A stretch of DNA of 64,000 nucleotides from Pectobacterium punjabense (GTDB lineage Bacteria > Pseudomonadota > Gammaproteobacteria > Enterobacterales > Enterobacteriaceae). Position numbers and translations under genes: made by a program. Below, piece after piece: positions 8,076 through 17,474 of the stretch (positions are counted from its first letter, which is position 1; each line of letters opens with the position of its first letter). Location: positions 1,488,001 through 1,552,000 of the forward strand of contig NZ_CP038498.1 of the NCBI RefSeq assembly GCF_012427845.1, given 5' to 3'. The notes under the pieces were generated by a model that worked only from the letters and a program-made list of their open reading frames with translations, was not told the DNA's origin and made no database searches.

Positions 8076-10808
8076 TTAGTGCTCCTCAATATCTTCCGGT
8101 TCAAGATCCGGCGGTACCGACAGGGGTAGCGTGAAATGGAAGGCCGCGCCGCCGCTTTCCGCATTCGTTGCCCAGATACGGCCGCCGTGTATTTCTACAA
8201 CGGCTCGACAGATCGCCAGCCCCAGCCCCACGCCGGGAATCGATGACTCTTTGTGACCACGAGAAAATTTATCAAAAATCATGCTTTCCTGGCCGGGCTC
8301 AATTCCCGGCCCATTATCCTGCACGATGATTTCCAACGCATTTTCTTGCGTATCTGTCTGTGGAATAGTGTGCGCCGTAATGGCGATCGTGGCCTGTTCT
8401 CCGGCGTACTTCAGCGCATTCTCCAGCAGGTTAATGAACACGCGTTCCACCAGCCCGGCATCACAATAAACCAGAACCATTTCAGCAGGTAGATTAACCT
8501 GAATAGTGTTTTTCGCCAGCGCACTTTCCAACTGTTGCAGGGTACTACCGATTAACTCCTCGGGTGTTTGCCATTCTTTGCGTAGGTTAAAACCATCCGA
8601 CTGAATACGTGCCATGTCGAGCAGATTATTGACCAATCGCGTAGTATTCAAAATGTGCTGGCGAATCTGATTGGCCTGCTGAGCGTAAGGTGACCCTTCG
8701 CTTGCCAGATTCAATGTTAGAATCTCGGCCTGACCAAAAAGTACCGTCAGCGGCGTGCGCAGATCGTGCGAGAGTGCGGCAAGCAGAGAATTACGCAACT
8801 GCTCACGCTCGGCATCGAGCCGGGCATTTTCTGTACTTTGCATCAGGTGCAGACGCTCCAGTGCATTAGCGATCAGCACGGTAAAGGTTTCCAACAGCCG
8901 CTGCTGCTCGGGAATCATCAACTGCCGCGCATTATTGGGTTCAATCGCCAGCACGCCGAAGATTTGCTGCGTGGTGGTGAGTGGCAGAACCTGATACGAC
9001 ACACCGGGCAGGGTGGATGTCCCCGCACCGGCAGGCGCACGATGATCGACGCTCCAGCGCGCAATAGCGTTATCGACAATCAAGGACTGGCTATCGCGCG
9101 TGGGCTGCTGGCGGTCGGGCGAGATGGGGTGCAGGCTATCGGTCAACAGCACTGCGATCTTGGCCTGAAACGTGGTGCTGAGAAAATGCTGGCTGGTCTC
9201 GACGATATCTGCGCTGGACAGGCTACGGTTCAGCGCCTTGGACATCTCATACAGATGACGGACGCGCTGCTCGCGATAACGAGCGACTCTGGCCTGATAG
9301 CGTACGCCTGCCGTCAGATTACCAACCAGCAGACCGACGCCGAGCATCACGGCAAAAGTAAGCAGATATTGCGCATCCGATACGGCAAAGGTACCGCGCG
9401 GCAGAATGAAAAAGAGATCGAAACTGGCGACGTTAATCACGGCAGCGAACACCGACGGCCAACGACCGAAGAAGAGCGCGACGATGACGACAGCCAGCAG
9501 ATAAATCATCACCAGATTGACCGATTCCAGCATGGCAAACGGTGACCACGAGGCAAGCAGGGTGATAAAGGCGCACAACAGCGTTGCCAGCCCGCAGCCG
9601 AATAATTGCATGCGCCATTTTTCTACCAGCCCACGAGCATCAGGCGTTTTTATCGGTGTGGCGGGGGGATCGTCCTGTACGGCGACGACGACCAGATCGA
9701 GATCGGGTCCCAATCTGCCGAGTCGTTCGGCGAAGCGAGTGCGCCACCACCAGCCGAAGCGCTGTTCCACATGGCGACCAATGACGATTTTTCCGAGGTT
9801 GTGCTCACGCGCATAGCGCAGGACGGCAAGCTCTTCGTCGGGTTCCGATAGCGTAACGGTTTCAGCCCCAAGATCCTGTGCTAGCTTGAGTGCCCGCAAG
9901 ATGGCACGCCGCTGCGGTTCGGGTAACCGGTGCAAGCGCGGTGTTTCGACGTAAACCGCGTGCCAGACACTCCCCAGCCGTGCCGCGAGCCGTGCTGCCG
10001 TGCGCACCAGCTTTTCATTGCCTGTGCCGTGACCGATGCATAGCAGAATGGCATCGCGGGTATGCCAGACCTGCTCACGTCCTTGTCCCGCACGCATGGC
10101 GCGCATTTGATCGTCAACCCGATCCGCCAGACGCCGCAGTGCTAATTCACGCAGGGCGATCAAATTGCCTTTACGGAAAAAATTCTCAACGGCGCGTTCG
10201 GCCTGTAGCGGCAAATACACTTTGCCTTCATTTAAACGCTGTCGCAGATCGTCCGGCGGCAGATCTACCAAAATGACTTCGCTGGCCTGATCGAAGATGG
10301 GGTCCGGCACGGTTTCCCGCACTCTGATACCGGTTACGCCGCCGACCACGTCGTTCAGACTTTCCAAATGCTGGACGTTCACTGTGGTAAAGACATCGAT
10401 ACCGGCATCGAGCAGTTCCTGTACGTCCTGCCAGCGCTTGGGATGACGTGATCCATTCACATTGCTGTGCGCCAGTTCATCGATCAGAATCAGTGCCGGA
10501 CAGCGTGCCAGCGCGGCATCCAGATCGAATTCGACAGTGTGACGACCGTGATGGCGAAGATGCTTGAGCGGCAACTGCGGTAACCCCTCCAACAGCGCGG
10601 CGGTTTCGCTACGACCGTGGGTTTCGACTACGCCGACAAGAATATCCAGCCCTTGCGCCCGCAGCCGTTGAGCTTCCTGCAACATGGCATAGGTTTTCCC
10701 TACGCCCGCACAGGCACCAAAAAATATTTTTAGCTTGCCACGCGGCGGCGCGCCGATCTGTGCCAGTAGGCTATCGGGGTCCGGGCGACGATCTTCACCG
10801 TCAAGCAT
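8076..10808 (-). CDS. kdpD: KdpD, potassium/turgor sensor histidine kinase
   Basis: The inner-membrane sensor kinase partner of KdpE. It has 910 residues (E. coli 894). The N-terminal KdpD domain has a Walker A motif GACAGVGKT at 31-39. A universal-stress-protein-like domain follows at about 250-375. Four clustered membrane segments span about 405-505 (for example LATLLCAFITLLASW and LLTFAVMLGVGLLVGNL), followed by a GAF-like region. The dimerisation and phosphoacceptor domain has His681 in LSHDLRTPLT. The ATPase domain contains the N box (NLLENALKYAG) and G boxes (DNGPGIEPG, GVGLGLAI). Unlike in E. coli, where kdpC and kdpD are tightly packed, 225 bases and a palindromic repeat separate it from kdpC. 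Confidence 0.97.
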   Translation of the reverse strand: MLDGEDRRPDPDSLLAQIGAPPRGKLKIFFGACAGVGKTYAMLQEAQRLRAQGLDILVGVVETHGRSETAALLEGLPQLPLKHLRHHGRHTVEFDLDAALARCPALILIDELAHSNVNGSRHPKRWQDVQELLDAGIDVFTTVNVQHLESLNDVVGGVTGIRVRETVPDPIFDQASEVILVDLPPDDLRQRLNEGKVYLPLQAERAVENFFRKGNLIALRELALRRLADRVDDQMRAMRAGQGREQVWHTRDAILLCIGHGTGNEKLVRTAARLAARLGSVWHAVYVETPRLHRLPEPQRRAILRALKLAQDLGAETVTLSEPDEELAVLRYAREHNLGKIVIGRHVEQRFGWWWRTRFAERLGRLGPDLDLVVVAVQDDPPATPIKTPDARGLVEKWRMQLFGCGLATLLCAFITLLASWSPFAMLESVNLVMIYLLAVVIVALFFGRWPSVFAAVINVASFDLFFILPRGTFAVSDAQYLLTFAVMLGVGLLVGNLTAGVRYQARVARYREQRVRHLYEMSKALNRSLSSADIVETSQHFLSTTFQAKIAVLLTDSLHPISPDRQQPTRDSQSLIVDNAIARWSVDHRAPAGAGTSTLPGVSYQVLPLTTTQQIFGVLAIEPNNARQLMIPEQQRLLETFTVLIANALERLHLMQSTENARLDAEREQLRNSLLAALSHDLRTPLTVLFGQAEILTLNLASEGSPYAQQANQIRQHILNTTRLVNNLLDMARIQSDGFNLRKEWQTPEELIGSTLQQLESALAKNTIQVNLPAEMVLVYCDAGLVERVFINLLENALKYAGEQATIAITAHTIPQTDTQENALEIIVQDNGPGIEPGQESMIFDKFSRGHKESSIPGVGLGLAICRAVVEIHGGRIWATNAESGGAAFHFTLPLSVPPDLEPEDIEEH

Positions 10809-10866
10809 GTTCTATCCCTTATTAGCGAGGCCTGAACCGTGGTCAGGCCGCAGATAGCGATTTGTG

Positions 10867-10987
10867 GAACGAAAACGGTGGTAATGGGATAGAAGAGTAA
10901 AGCGTTTGCGCCAGGGATGGCGCAAGCCGAGCGTACAGGGACGTATTCACAGCGTCTTTACGATCTACCCATTACCACCGCTCTACG
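10867..10987. repeat. Palindromic intergenic element, copy 2 (inside the kdp operon)
   Basis: The same element as at 6728, again about 121 bases. The outer arms read CGGTGGTAATGGG (10876-10888) and CCCATTACCACCG (10968-10980). Where copy 1 has A, C and A in one arm this copy has G, T and G, and the opposite arm carries the matching changes, so pairing is kept. The central TTGCGCC / GGCGCAA hairpin is unchanged. It fills most of the 225-base gap between kdpC and kdpD, where its transcript could fold and alter the ratio of transporter to sensor expression. That effect is an inference. Confidence 0.87.
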
Positions 10988-11033
10988 GCCTCAGCGGGGT
11001 TCCGTATGATGATTAATAGTAACGCACTGTCGA

Positions 11034-11609
11034 TTACGGCAGTGGCTTTTCCTTATCCAGCGCCAGATTTAACAACAGGACATTGACCGTCGGCTGCCCA
11101 ATGAACGCAGGCTTGCTGGTCTCAGTAAAGCGATCGATCAAGTGTTGTATCTGCTGGAGCGACAGCCCTCTGGCCTGTGCGACGTAAAGTGCCTGATAGA
11201 GTGCTGCCTCTGGGGAAATCTGCGGGTCCAGCCCGCTGCCGGATGCTGTCACCAGATCGGTAGGAATGGGCTGCTGATTGCCGACTACCTGATGCCAACG
11301 AGTGGTGCGTTCGCTTATCTGCTGATCGAGCACTGGGTTGCTGGCCGCCAGATTGCTACCGCCGGACGCCAGTGCGTTATAAGGCGCATCTGATGTTGCG
11401 GAGGGACGTCCCTGAAAATAGCCAGCACGATTGAACGGCTGCCCGATCAGGGATGAGCCGACGACGGCATCATCACGATAAATAAGCGATCCGTTTGCCT
11501 GTGTCGGGAACAGCCACTGTGCCAGCACGGTGGTCAGCAGCGGGTACGCCAGACCGGTAAACAGCAGTAATAACAAGAATAAAAACAAAGAAGAACGTAA
11601 ATAGCGCAT
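11034..11609 (-). CDS. kdpC: KdpC, subunit of the high-affinity K+-transporting ATPase
   Basis: A single-span subunit that stabilises KdpFABC and increases ATP affinity. It has 191 residues (E. coli 190). One N-terminal membrane segment spans about 6-28 (SLFLFLLLLLFTGLAYPLL). A periplasmic domain follows with conserved GSSLIGQPF, YFQGRPSAT, ASGSGLDPQISPEAA and VNVLLLNLALD. It starts 19 bases after kdpB and shares its transcript. Confidence 0.96.
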   Translation of the reverse strand: MRYLRSSLFLFLLLLLFTGLAYPLLTTVLAQWLFPTQANGSLIYRDDAVVGSSLIGQPFNRAGYFQGRPSATSDAPYNALASGGSNLAASNPVLDQQISERTTRWHQVVGNQQPIPTDLVTASGSGLDPQISPEAALYQALYVAQARGLSLQQIQHLIDRFTETSKPAFIGQPTVNVLLLNLALDKEKPLP

Positions 11610-11628
11610 AGCGTATACCCGTCAGTCC

Positions 11629-13773
11629 TTAAGCCAGATTCAGCCCGGTCAGTAACATATCAATGAGCTTGATACCGAGGAACGGCACCAGCAGCCCGCC
11701 AAGACCATAAATCCACAGATTGCGGCTTAACTGTGCCGCCGCGCTCATGGGGCGATAGCTAATCCCTTTGAGCGCCAGTGGGATCAGAAAGACAATAATC
11801 AACGCATTGAAGATGACGGCCGAGAGCATGGCCGAGGTAGGGGAGTGCAACTGCATCACGTTTAGCGCATTGAGCTGCGGATAGGTAGCAGCAAAAGCGG
11901 CCGGGATAATGGCGAAATATTTCGCCACGTCGTTGGCGATACTGAACGTCGTCAGCGAACCTCGCGTCATCAGCATCTGCTTGCCGATATGCACCACTTC
12001 GATCAGCTTGGTTGGGTTGGAATCCAGATCGACCATGTTGCCCGCTTCTTTCGCTGCCTGCGTACCGGAATTCATGGCAACGGCCACGTCTGCTTGCGCC
12101 AGTGCGGGCGCATCGTTAGTGCCATCGCCAGTCATCGCCACCAGCCGACCTTCGGCTTGATATTGGCGAATCAACGCCAGCTTGGTTTCCGGTGTGGCTT
12201 CCGCCAGAAAATCATCAACGCCCGCTTCTGCGGCAATAGCCGCCGCCGTGAGCGGGTTGTCGCCGGTGATCATCACGGTTTTGATCCCCATATTGCGTAG
12301 CTCGGCGAAACGCGCCTTAATGCCGCTTTTCACGATATCTTTCAGTTCCACCACGCCAAGCACGCGTTTGCCTTCCGCAACGACCAGCGGCGTTCCTCCG
12401 CTGCGTGCCACATTGGATACCGCTTCTTCGACCTGATGCGGGAAATCGCCGTTGTTCGCTTCAATGTAGCGGCGCAGAGCATCGACGGCACCTTTACGAA
12501 TGGTGCGCTGACCGAAATTGACACCGCTCATACGTGTTTGCGCCGTAAAGGGAACAAAAGTGGCGTCCAGCGAGGTGAGATCCTGATCTGCCAAATTAAA
12601 GCGCTGCTTTGCCAGCACCACGATGCTGCGGCCTTCGGGCGTTTCATCGGCTAAGGACGCGAGGCGTGCGGCATCAGCCAGCGCTTGCTCAGTGACGCCC
12701 GGCGCAGGCAGGAAGGCGGAAGCCTGACGGTTACCGAGTGTAATGGTGCCGGTTTTATCCAGCAGCAGAACATCGATATCGCCCGCCGCTTCAACTGCCC
12801 GCCCGCTGGTGGCAATCACGTTAGCCCCTAACATCCGGCTCATCCCCGCCACGCCGATTGCTGATAGCAGGCCGCCGATGGTAGTTGGGATCAAGCAGAC
12901 GAGCAGGGCGACAAGCACCGTCACACCGACGACATCACCGCTGTGATTCGCCTGCACGCCGAACCAGGAAAACGGGTAGAGCGTGGCGGTGACCAACAGG
13001 AAGATGAGCGTAAGTTCGATCAACAAAATAGTCAGCGCGATTTCGTTCGGCGTTTTTCGACGCTGTGCACCTTCGACCATGGCGATCATTCGATCGAGAA
13101 ACGTTTCGCCGGGGTTGACGCTACACTGAATCACCAGCCAGTCGGACAGCACGCGCGTACCGCCAGTGACGGAAGCGAAATCGCCGCCGGACTCGCGGAT
13201 GACGGGGGCAGATTCCCCGGTAATAGCGCTTTCATCGACGGACGCGCCGCCTTCCAGTACTTCACCGTCGCACGGGATGGTTTCCCCCGCGCTTACCAGC
13301 ACGATATCGCCTTTACGCAGGCTGTCGGCCGGAACCGATTCCGAACTGGCATCGTGATTCGGTGCAGAGAGTTTGTTCGCCCAACTGGTTTTTTTTACAC
13401 CTTTCAGCGCATTAGCCTGTGCTTTGCTGCGACCTTCCGCCAGCGCTTCGGCCATGTTGGCAAACAGCACGGTAAACCATAGCCAGAGTGACACCAGCCC
13501 GGTAAACACGGCATTGCCTTCCGCTTTGCCTGCCAGAATAACTAACCAGACGAGGGTTGTCAGCAGACTACCGAGGTACACCACAAACATGACTGGATTA
13601 CGCCATTGCACGCGTGGGTCGAGTTTCTTCAGCGCCTCTTTCAGTGCCGAACGGATTAACGAGCTGTCAAACAGCGTTTGCTGTTTACGTTTGCCAACGT
13701 GGCGGGAGACCTCACCCTGTTGTAATGAGGTGGGTTCCGGTGTTGCCTGATGATTCATCGTGTGACGAGTCAT
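11629..13773 (-). CDS. kdpB: KdpB, ATP-hydrolysing subunit of the K+-transporting P-type ATPase
   Basis: The P-type ATPase subunit that powers potassium import through KdpA. It has 714 residues, about 32 more than E. coli KdpB. The surplus is an N-terminal extension ([20 protein letters not shown]). The core is intact: actuator motif TGES in [12 protein letters not shown], phosphorylated Asp339 in [10 protein letters not shown], and the hinge [12 protein letters not shown], with paired membrane segments at both ends. The start at 13773 has GGAGA before it and lies 15 bases after kdpA, so the extension looks real and not a mis-called start. Confidence 0.97.
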   Translation of the reverse strand: MTRHTMNHQATPEPTSLQQGEVSRHVGKRKQQTLFDSSLIRSALKEALKKLDPRVQWRNPVMFVVYLGSLLTTLVWLVILAGKAEGNAVFTGLVSLWLWFTVLFANMAEALAEGRSKAQANALKGVKKTSWANKLSAPNHDASSESVPADSLRKGDIVLVSAGETIPCDGEVLEGGASVDESAITGESAPVIRESGGDFASVTGGTRVLSDWLVIQCSVNPGETFLDRMIAMVEGAQRRKTPNEIALTILLIELTLIFLLVTATLYPFSWFGVQANHSGDVVGVTVLVALLVCLIPTTIGGLLSAIGVAGMSRMLGANVIATSGRAVEAAGDIDVLLLDKTGTITLGNRQASAFLPAPGVTEQALADAARLASLADETPEGRSIVVLAKQRFNLADQDLTSLDATFVPFTAQTRMSGVNFGQRTIRKGAVDALRRYIEANNGDFPHQVEEAVSNVARSGGTPLVVAEGKRVLGVVELKDIVKSGIKARFAELRNMGIKTVMITGDNPLTAAAIAAEAGVDDFLAEATPETKLALIRQYQAEGRLVAMTGDGTNDAPALAQADVAVAMNSGTQAAKEAGNMVDLDSNPTKLIEVVHIGKQMLMTRGSLTTFSIANDVAKYFAIIPAAFAATYPQLNALNVMQLHSPTSAMLSAVIFNALIIVFLIPLALKGISYRPMSAAAQLSRNLWIYGLGGLLVPFLGIKLIDMLLTGLNLA

Positions 13774-13788
13774 AAAAAGTCTCCAGCC

Positions 13789-15477
13789 TTAGTGAGTCAG
13801 GCCGAACTGTAAATGTTCAGCAACTGGCCCTAACGCCAGTGCAGGGATAAATGTCAGCGCACCAATCAGTAGAACGATGGCGATGAGCATGCCGATAAAC
13901 AGCGGACTACGGGTAGACAGTGAACCTTTGCTTTCCGGCTGGCGCTTTTTCACCACCAGCGAACCGGCGATAGCCAGCACGGGGATCATGACGGCAAAGC
14001 GGCCCAGCAGCATGGCGACAGCGAGCAGAACGTTGTAGAACGGCGTGTTGACGCTCAGGCCAGCAAACGCGCTGCCGTTGTTGTTCGCGGCGGAGGACAC
14101 TGCATAGAGCACTTCACTAAAGCCGTGTGCGCCAGGATTCAGAATGCCGCTACGGCCTGTTTCTGTACTCAGCGCCAGCGCCGTACCGATCAGCACCAGC
14201 GCAGGAGGAATCAGAATCGCCAGTGCTGTCATCTTCATCTCGTAGACTTCGATTTTTTTACCCAGATATTCCGGCGAGCGGCCAATCATCAGGCCGGCAA
14301 TAAAGACGGTCAGAAGCACGAACAGCAGCATGCCGTACAGCCCTGAGCCGACGCCGCCGAACACGACTTCGCCAATTTGCATCAACCACATAGGAACCAT
14401 GCCGCCGAGCGCGGTGAAGGAGTCGTGCATGGCGTTCACTGCACCTGTCGACGTCGCCGTGGTGACAACGGCATACAGGCTGGACGTCAGAATGCCAAAG
14501 CGTGTCTCCTTGCCTTCCAGATTCGCACTGCTATCCGCGCCTAATGCCAGCAGATGGGGATTACCGGTGACCTCCATCTTCATTACTACGGCTGCCGCGA
14601 CGATAAAGATTAGCCCCATGGCCCACAGCAGTGCATGGCCCTGACGGTTGTCGCTGACGGCTTTACCAAAGGCGAAGCACAGTGCAGTAGGAATCAGCAG
14701 GATCGCCAGCATTTGCACGATGTTGCTCAGCGCGGTCGGGTTTTCAAATGGGTGAGCCGAGTTGGCACCAAAGAAGCCGCCGCCGTTGGTGCCGAGCAGT
14801 TTAATCGCTTCCTGTGAGGCAACGGGCCCCATCGGCAGCGTTTGGGGTGTGCCGTCCAGCGTGGTTAAGTGCTGATAAGGCAGTAAGTTTTGCAGCACGC
14901 CCTGGCTAACAAAAAACAGCGCCAGCAGCAGGGACAGCGGCAGCAGCACGTACAGCGTGATGCGAAACAGATCGAGCCACGCATTGCCCAGCGTGTCGAC
15001 GCAGCGACGGGAAAACGCGCGGATTAACGCGAAGGCCACGGCGATGCCGCTCGCGGCAGACAGGAAGTTTTGTACCGTTAGGCCAACCATCTGGCTCAGG
15101 TAGCTCAGCGTGTTTTCACCGCTGTAAGCCTGCCAGTTGGTGTTGGTGACAAAGCTGACTGCCGTGTTTAACGCCAAATGCCACGACAGACCCGGCATAT
15201 TTTCTGGGTTAAGCGGCAGGTAGCCCTGTGCCATTAGCTGCACGAACAGGACGATAATACCGATCAGATTAAGAGTTAGAATAGCCGCCGCATACTGCTG
15301 CCAGCGCATCTCCGTTGTATCTAAGGCAAGGAAACGTGCCGCCCCCGTTTCGAATTTTTGCAGGAGCGTCCCTGTTTCGCCCTCAATCAGATGAGCCAGC
15401 CCGCGACCCAACGGCTGAGCGACGATCAGCACTGTGAGCAGCAGACCGAAGATCAGTAAAAAAGCGTCAGCGGCCAT
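13789..15477 (-). CDS. kdpA: KdpA, K+-binding and translocating subunit
   Basis: The channel-like subunit of KdpFABC, related to K+ channel/SKT proteins, that selects potassium on the periplasmic side. It has 562 residues (E. coli 557) and about ten membrane segments. Filter-like glycine-rich loops are visible: [38 protein letters not shown] and [12 protein letters not shown]. Its ATG overlaps the kdpF stop (ATGA), the normal arrangement for this operon. Confidence 0.97.
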   Translation of the reverse strand: MAADAFLLIFGLLLTVLIVAQPLGRGLAHLIEGETGTLLQKFETGAARFLALDTTEMRWQQYAAAILTLNLIGIIVLFVQLMAQGYLPLNPENMPGLSWHLALNTAVSFVTNTNWQAYSGENTLSYLSQMVGLTVQNFLSAASGIAVAFALIRAFSRRCVDTLGNAWLDLFRITLYVLLPLSLLLALFFVSQGVLQNLLPYQHLTTLDGTPQTLPMGPVASQEAIKLLGTNGGGFFGANSAHPFENPTALSNIVQMLAILLIPTALCFAFGKAVSDNRQGHALLWAMGLIFIVAAAVVMKMEVTGNPHLLALGADSSANLEGKETRFGILTSSLYAVVTTATSTGAVNAMHDSFTALGGMVPMWLMQIGEVVFGGVGSGLYGMLLFVLLTVFIAGLMIGRSPEYLGKKIEVYEMKMTALAILIPPALVLIGTALALSTETGRSGILNPGAHGFSEVLYAVSSAANNNGSAFAGLSVNTPFYNVLLAVAMLLGRFAVMIPVLAIAGSLVVKKRQPESKGSLSTRSPLFIGMLIAIVLLIGALTFIPALALGPVAEHLQFGLTH

Positions 15478-15566
15478 CAGAATTCCTCCGCCTTCAATAA
15501 GGCATAAACCAGATAGACCAGTAACAGCAGCACGAGTAGGCCGCCTAAGACGATGCTAAGCGTCAC
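15477..15566 (-). CDS. kdpF: KdpF, small stabilising subunit of the Kdp ATPase
   Basis: 29 residues starting at a [23 protein letters not shown], then YALLKAEEF. Length, single membrane helix and the ending YAL..AE.F match E. coli KdpF, a lipid-like stabiliser of the complex. GGAGG lies 8 bases before the GTG. The frame is open 67 codons further upstream, but that part crosses the KdpE-binding region and is not coding. The stop overlaps the kdpA start. Confidence 0.92.
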   Translation of the reverse strand: MTLSIVLGGLLVLLLLVYLVYALLKAEEF

Positions 15567-15645
15567 AACACACCTCCAGAACAAAATAGACAGCGTCAGA
15601 GTAGGAAAACGCAGGAAAAGAAGGTGCAAATTTCCCATCTGCGAG

Positions 15646-15668
15646 CGTAAAAAAAGTATAAAAATGGG
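15646..15668 (-). promoter_or_regulatory. KdpE-binding site upstream of kdpFABC
   Basis: On the minus strand the region reads CCCATTTTTATAC followed by TTTTTTTACGC. This is almost identical to the KdpE operator of E. coli (TTTATA, 5 bases, TTTACA). It lies about 80 bases upstream of the kdpF GTG, the right place for an activator of the operon. The rest of the 15567-15987 gap is AT-rich and holds the start region of ybfA on the other strand. I see no other clear element in it. Confidence 0.75.
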
Positions 15669-15987
15669 ATGAAAAGTAGGCGGCGGAGAGGTGAGTGGCG
15701 TTACGGGATTAACAAAATCGTCTGCGGCGAGAAAAGGGTATGAAGCGGAGGGAATAAAGTGATCCAATTTAAAACCATAAATTAACCAATGGTGAGTTTA
15801 TTTTTAACGTCATTGTAACCTAATAACGTAATGGCGAAAAAATTGGCGATTATTTCATCTTTTACTGGTCAGATGAGTAGTAAACTTTCAGGAAAGGCGG
15901 TAAAATTTTAACCAATATCACAGTTCTTATTTTATCGTTATGAAAAGCGCCGCTGAACAAGGGTGCTTATCCCAGAGGAGGATCGTT

Positions 15988-16194
15988 ATGTCGCTTTATA
16001 CTACTTATCCCTTGCACCGTATTCTCCTGCGTCGCGCCGCTGTGGTTGCTATCGGCGTGTTGGCATTACCGGTGATGCTGTTCCGTCGCGATCGGGCACG
16101 TTTTTACAGCTATTTACACCGTGTCTGGCTGAAAACCAGCGATAAACCGGTATGGATGGCGCAGTCTGAAGCGGCTGCCTGCGATTTTTATTAA
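15988..16194 (+). CDS. ybfA: YbfA-like small membrane protein (DUF2517)
   Basis: 68 residues, the same length as E. coli YbfA, with one membrane segment at about 13-32 ([18 protein letters not shown]). A strongly conserved tail [20 protein letters not shown] is followed by WM and ends in CDFY. AGAGGAGG lies just before the ATG at 15988. The frame is open upstream but without a comparable site. In E. coli ybfA also diverges from kdpF. Function unknown. Confidence 0.88.
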   Translation: MSLYTTYPLHRILLRRAAVVAIGVLALPVMLFRRDRARFYSYLHRVWLKTSDKPVWMAQSEAAACDFY

Positions 16195-16213
16195 GGCCCG
16201 TGTGTAAGATCTG

Positions 16214-16262
16214 TCGTGTTTATCTGCTGTATACCTAAAACGGGAATGGCAGATAAACACGA
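16214..16262. repeat. Perfect 14-base inverted repeat after ybfA
   Basis: TCGTGTTTATCTGC at 16214-16227 and its exact reverse complement at 16249-16262, separated by 21 bases. It begins 20 bases after the ybfA stop. There is no T-run after either arm, so it is not a standard terminator, though it could end or stabilise the ybfA transcript. Confidence 0.6.
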
Positions 16263-16446
16263 AAAATGAACGGCATTTTATTGATGGGGTATCGGTTAAG
16301 CGATCTTCCGATGCTGTCTGCCCCTTTCCTTTCCCGCCAGCTATCCCATTATCCCTTTCCAATCTTATGATTTATTACTTTATTCTTTGCTGTGACAGCA
16401 CTGAATCGCGGTGAAATCCGCTATGCTGGTCAGAGGGTTTGCAGAA

Positions 16447-16483
16447 TGCCAACGCACATGCAGCTTGAACTATGACGGGTATA
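16447..16483 (+). repeat. ERIC terminal fragment forming the ybgA leader
   Basis: GCCAACGCACATGCAGCTTG followed by a terminus ending ACGGGTATA matches the right end of the full ERIC at 33302-33428 (reverse orientation). The rest of the element is absent. The fragment ends 10 bases before the ybgA ATG and directly abuts the AAGGA that serves as its ribosome binding site. Confidence 0.75.
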
Positions 16484-16493
16484 AGGATAAATC

Positions 16494-17453
16494 ATGACGC
16501 TCGAACTCATCCCTGTTGGTATCAGCGCCTGCCTGCTCGGTAATCCCGTGCGGTTTGATGGTGGACACAAGCGCTTGACGTTTGCTGCTGAACAATTGGC
16601 ACCCTATTTTCGTTTTGAGCCGGTTTGCCCGGAAATGGCAATTGGTTTACCGGTGCCGCGTCCGGCACTCAGGCTGGTGCGCGAAGGGGAAAGCCACATC
16701 ACACTACGCGCCAGCAATGGCTCACCGCTGGATGTCACCCAGCAGATGACGGTGTTTTCTGCTGACAAAGTCAGTCAACTTCAGCATTTATGCGGTTATA
16801 TCGTCTGCGCGAAATCGCCAAGCTGTGGCATGGAGCGCGTGAAGGTTTACGATGAAGCGCAAAAGGATGCGCGTAAAAGCGGAATAGGCCTGTTTACGCA
16901 GGAGTTGATGCGGCAAATGCCTTGGCTGCCGGTTGAGGAAGATGGGCGCCTGCAAGATCCCGGCTTGCGGGAAAATTTCATTGAGCGCGTTTATGCGCTG
17001 CACGAACTGAATCAGCTATGGCAAAACGGGCTGAGCCGTGGTGCGCTTATTGCCTTTCATAGCCGCTATAAATTACTGCTGTTGGCGCACTCCCAGCCGG
17101 AATATCGCGAGCTGGGGCCATTTGTTGCGGGAATCGATAAGTGGGAATCGCTGGAAGACTATATTGTTGAATACCGGATGCGGTTGATGAAGCTGCTATC
17201 AACCCCTGCGACGCGACGTAACCACACCAATGTGCTGATGCATGTTCAGGGCTACTTCCGACGCCAGCTAAATTCTCAACAGCGACAGGAACTGGCGCAG
17301 CTTATCGATCGCTATCGACAGGGTTTACAGCCGCTATTGGCACCGATCACATTGCTAAAACATTACATGGCGGAATACCCCGATGCGTATCTGGCTCAGC
17401 AGCGTTACTTTGAGCCGTACCCGGAAGCATTGCGCCTGCGTTATGGACACTAA
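16494..17453 (+). CDS. ybgA: YbgA: DUF523 (TudS-like) plus DUF1722 two-domain protein
   Basis: 319 residues. The first domain (about 5-150, DUF523) carries the cysteine set of the thiouracil desulfurase family, which holds a [4Fe-4S] cluster: Cys13 in GISACLLG, Cys45 in PVCPEMAIGLPVPRP, and Cys105/Cys111 in VCAKSPSCGMERV. The second domain (about 190-305, DUF1722) has HSRYKLLLLAHSQPEYRELG and HVQGYFRR. A role in removing sulfur from damaged thio-bases is a reasonable guess from the first domain. The second is uncharacterised. It lies 21 bases before the photolyase gene, as in E. coli, which fits a shared nucleic-acid repair theme. Confidence 0.9.
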   Translation: MTLELIPVGISACLLGNPVRFDGGHKRLTFAAEQLAPYFRFEPVCPEMAIGLPVPRPALRLVREGESHITLRASNGSPLDVTQQMTVFSADKVSQLQHLCGYIVCAKSPSCGMERVKVYDEAQKDARKSGIGLFTQELMRQMPWLPVEEDGRLQDPGLRENFIERVYALHELNQLWQNGLSRGALIAFHSRYKLLLLAHSQPEYRELGPFVAGIDKWESLEDYIVEYRMRLMKLLSTPATRRNHTNVLMHVQGYFRRQLNSQQRQELAQLIDRYRQGLQPLLAPITLLKHYMAEYPDAYLAQQRYFEPYPEALRLRYGH

Positions 17454-17474
17454 TTTGATCGCCTGAGGAGTTTC

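Noticed and set aside
15567..15767. Longer reading of kdpF (96 codons)
   Set aside because: KdpF is 29 residues in E. coli, and the GTG at 15566 has GGAGG at the right distance. The upstream part overlaps the KdpE site.
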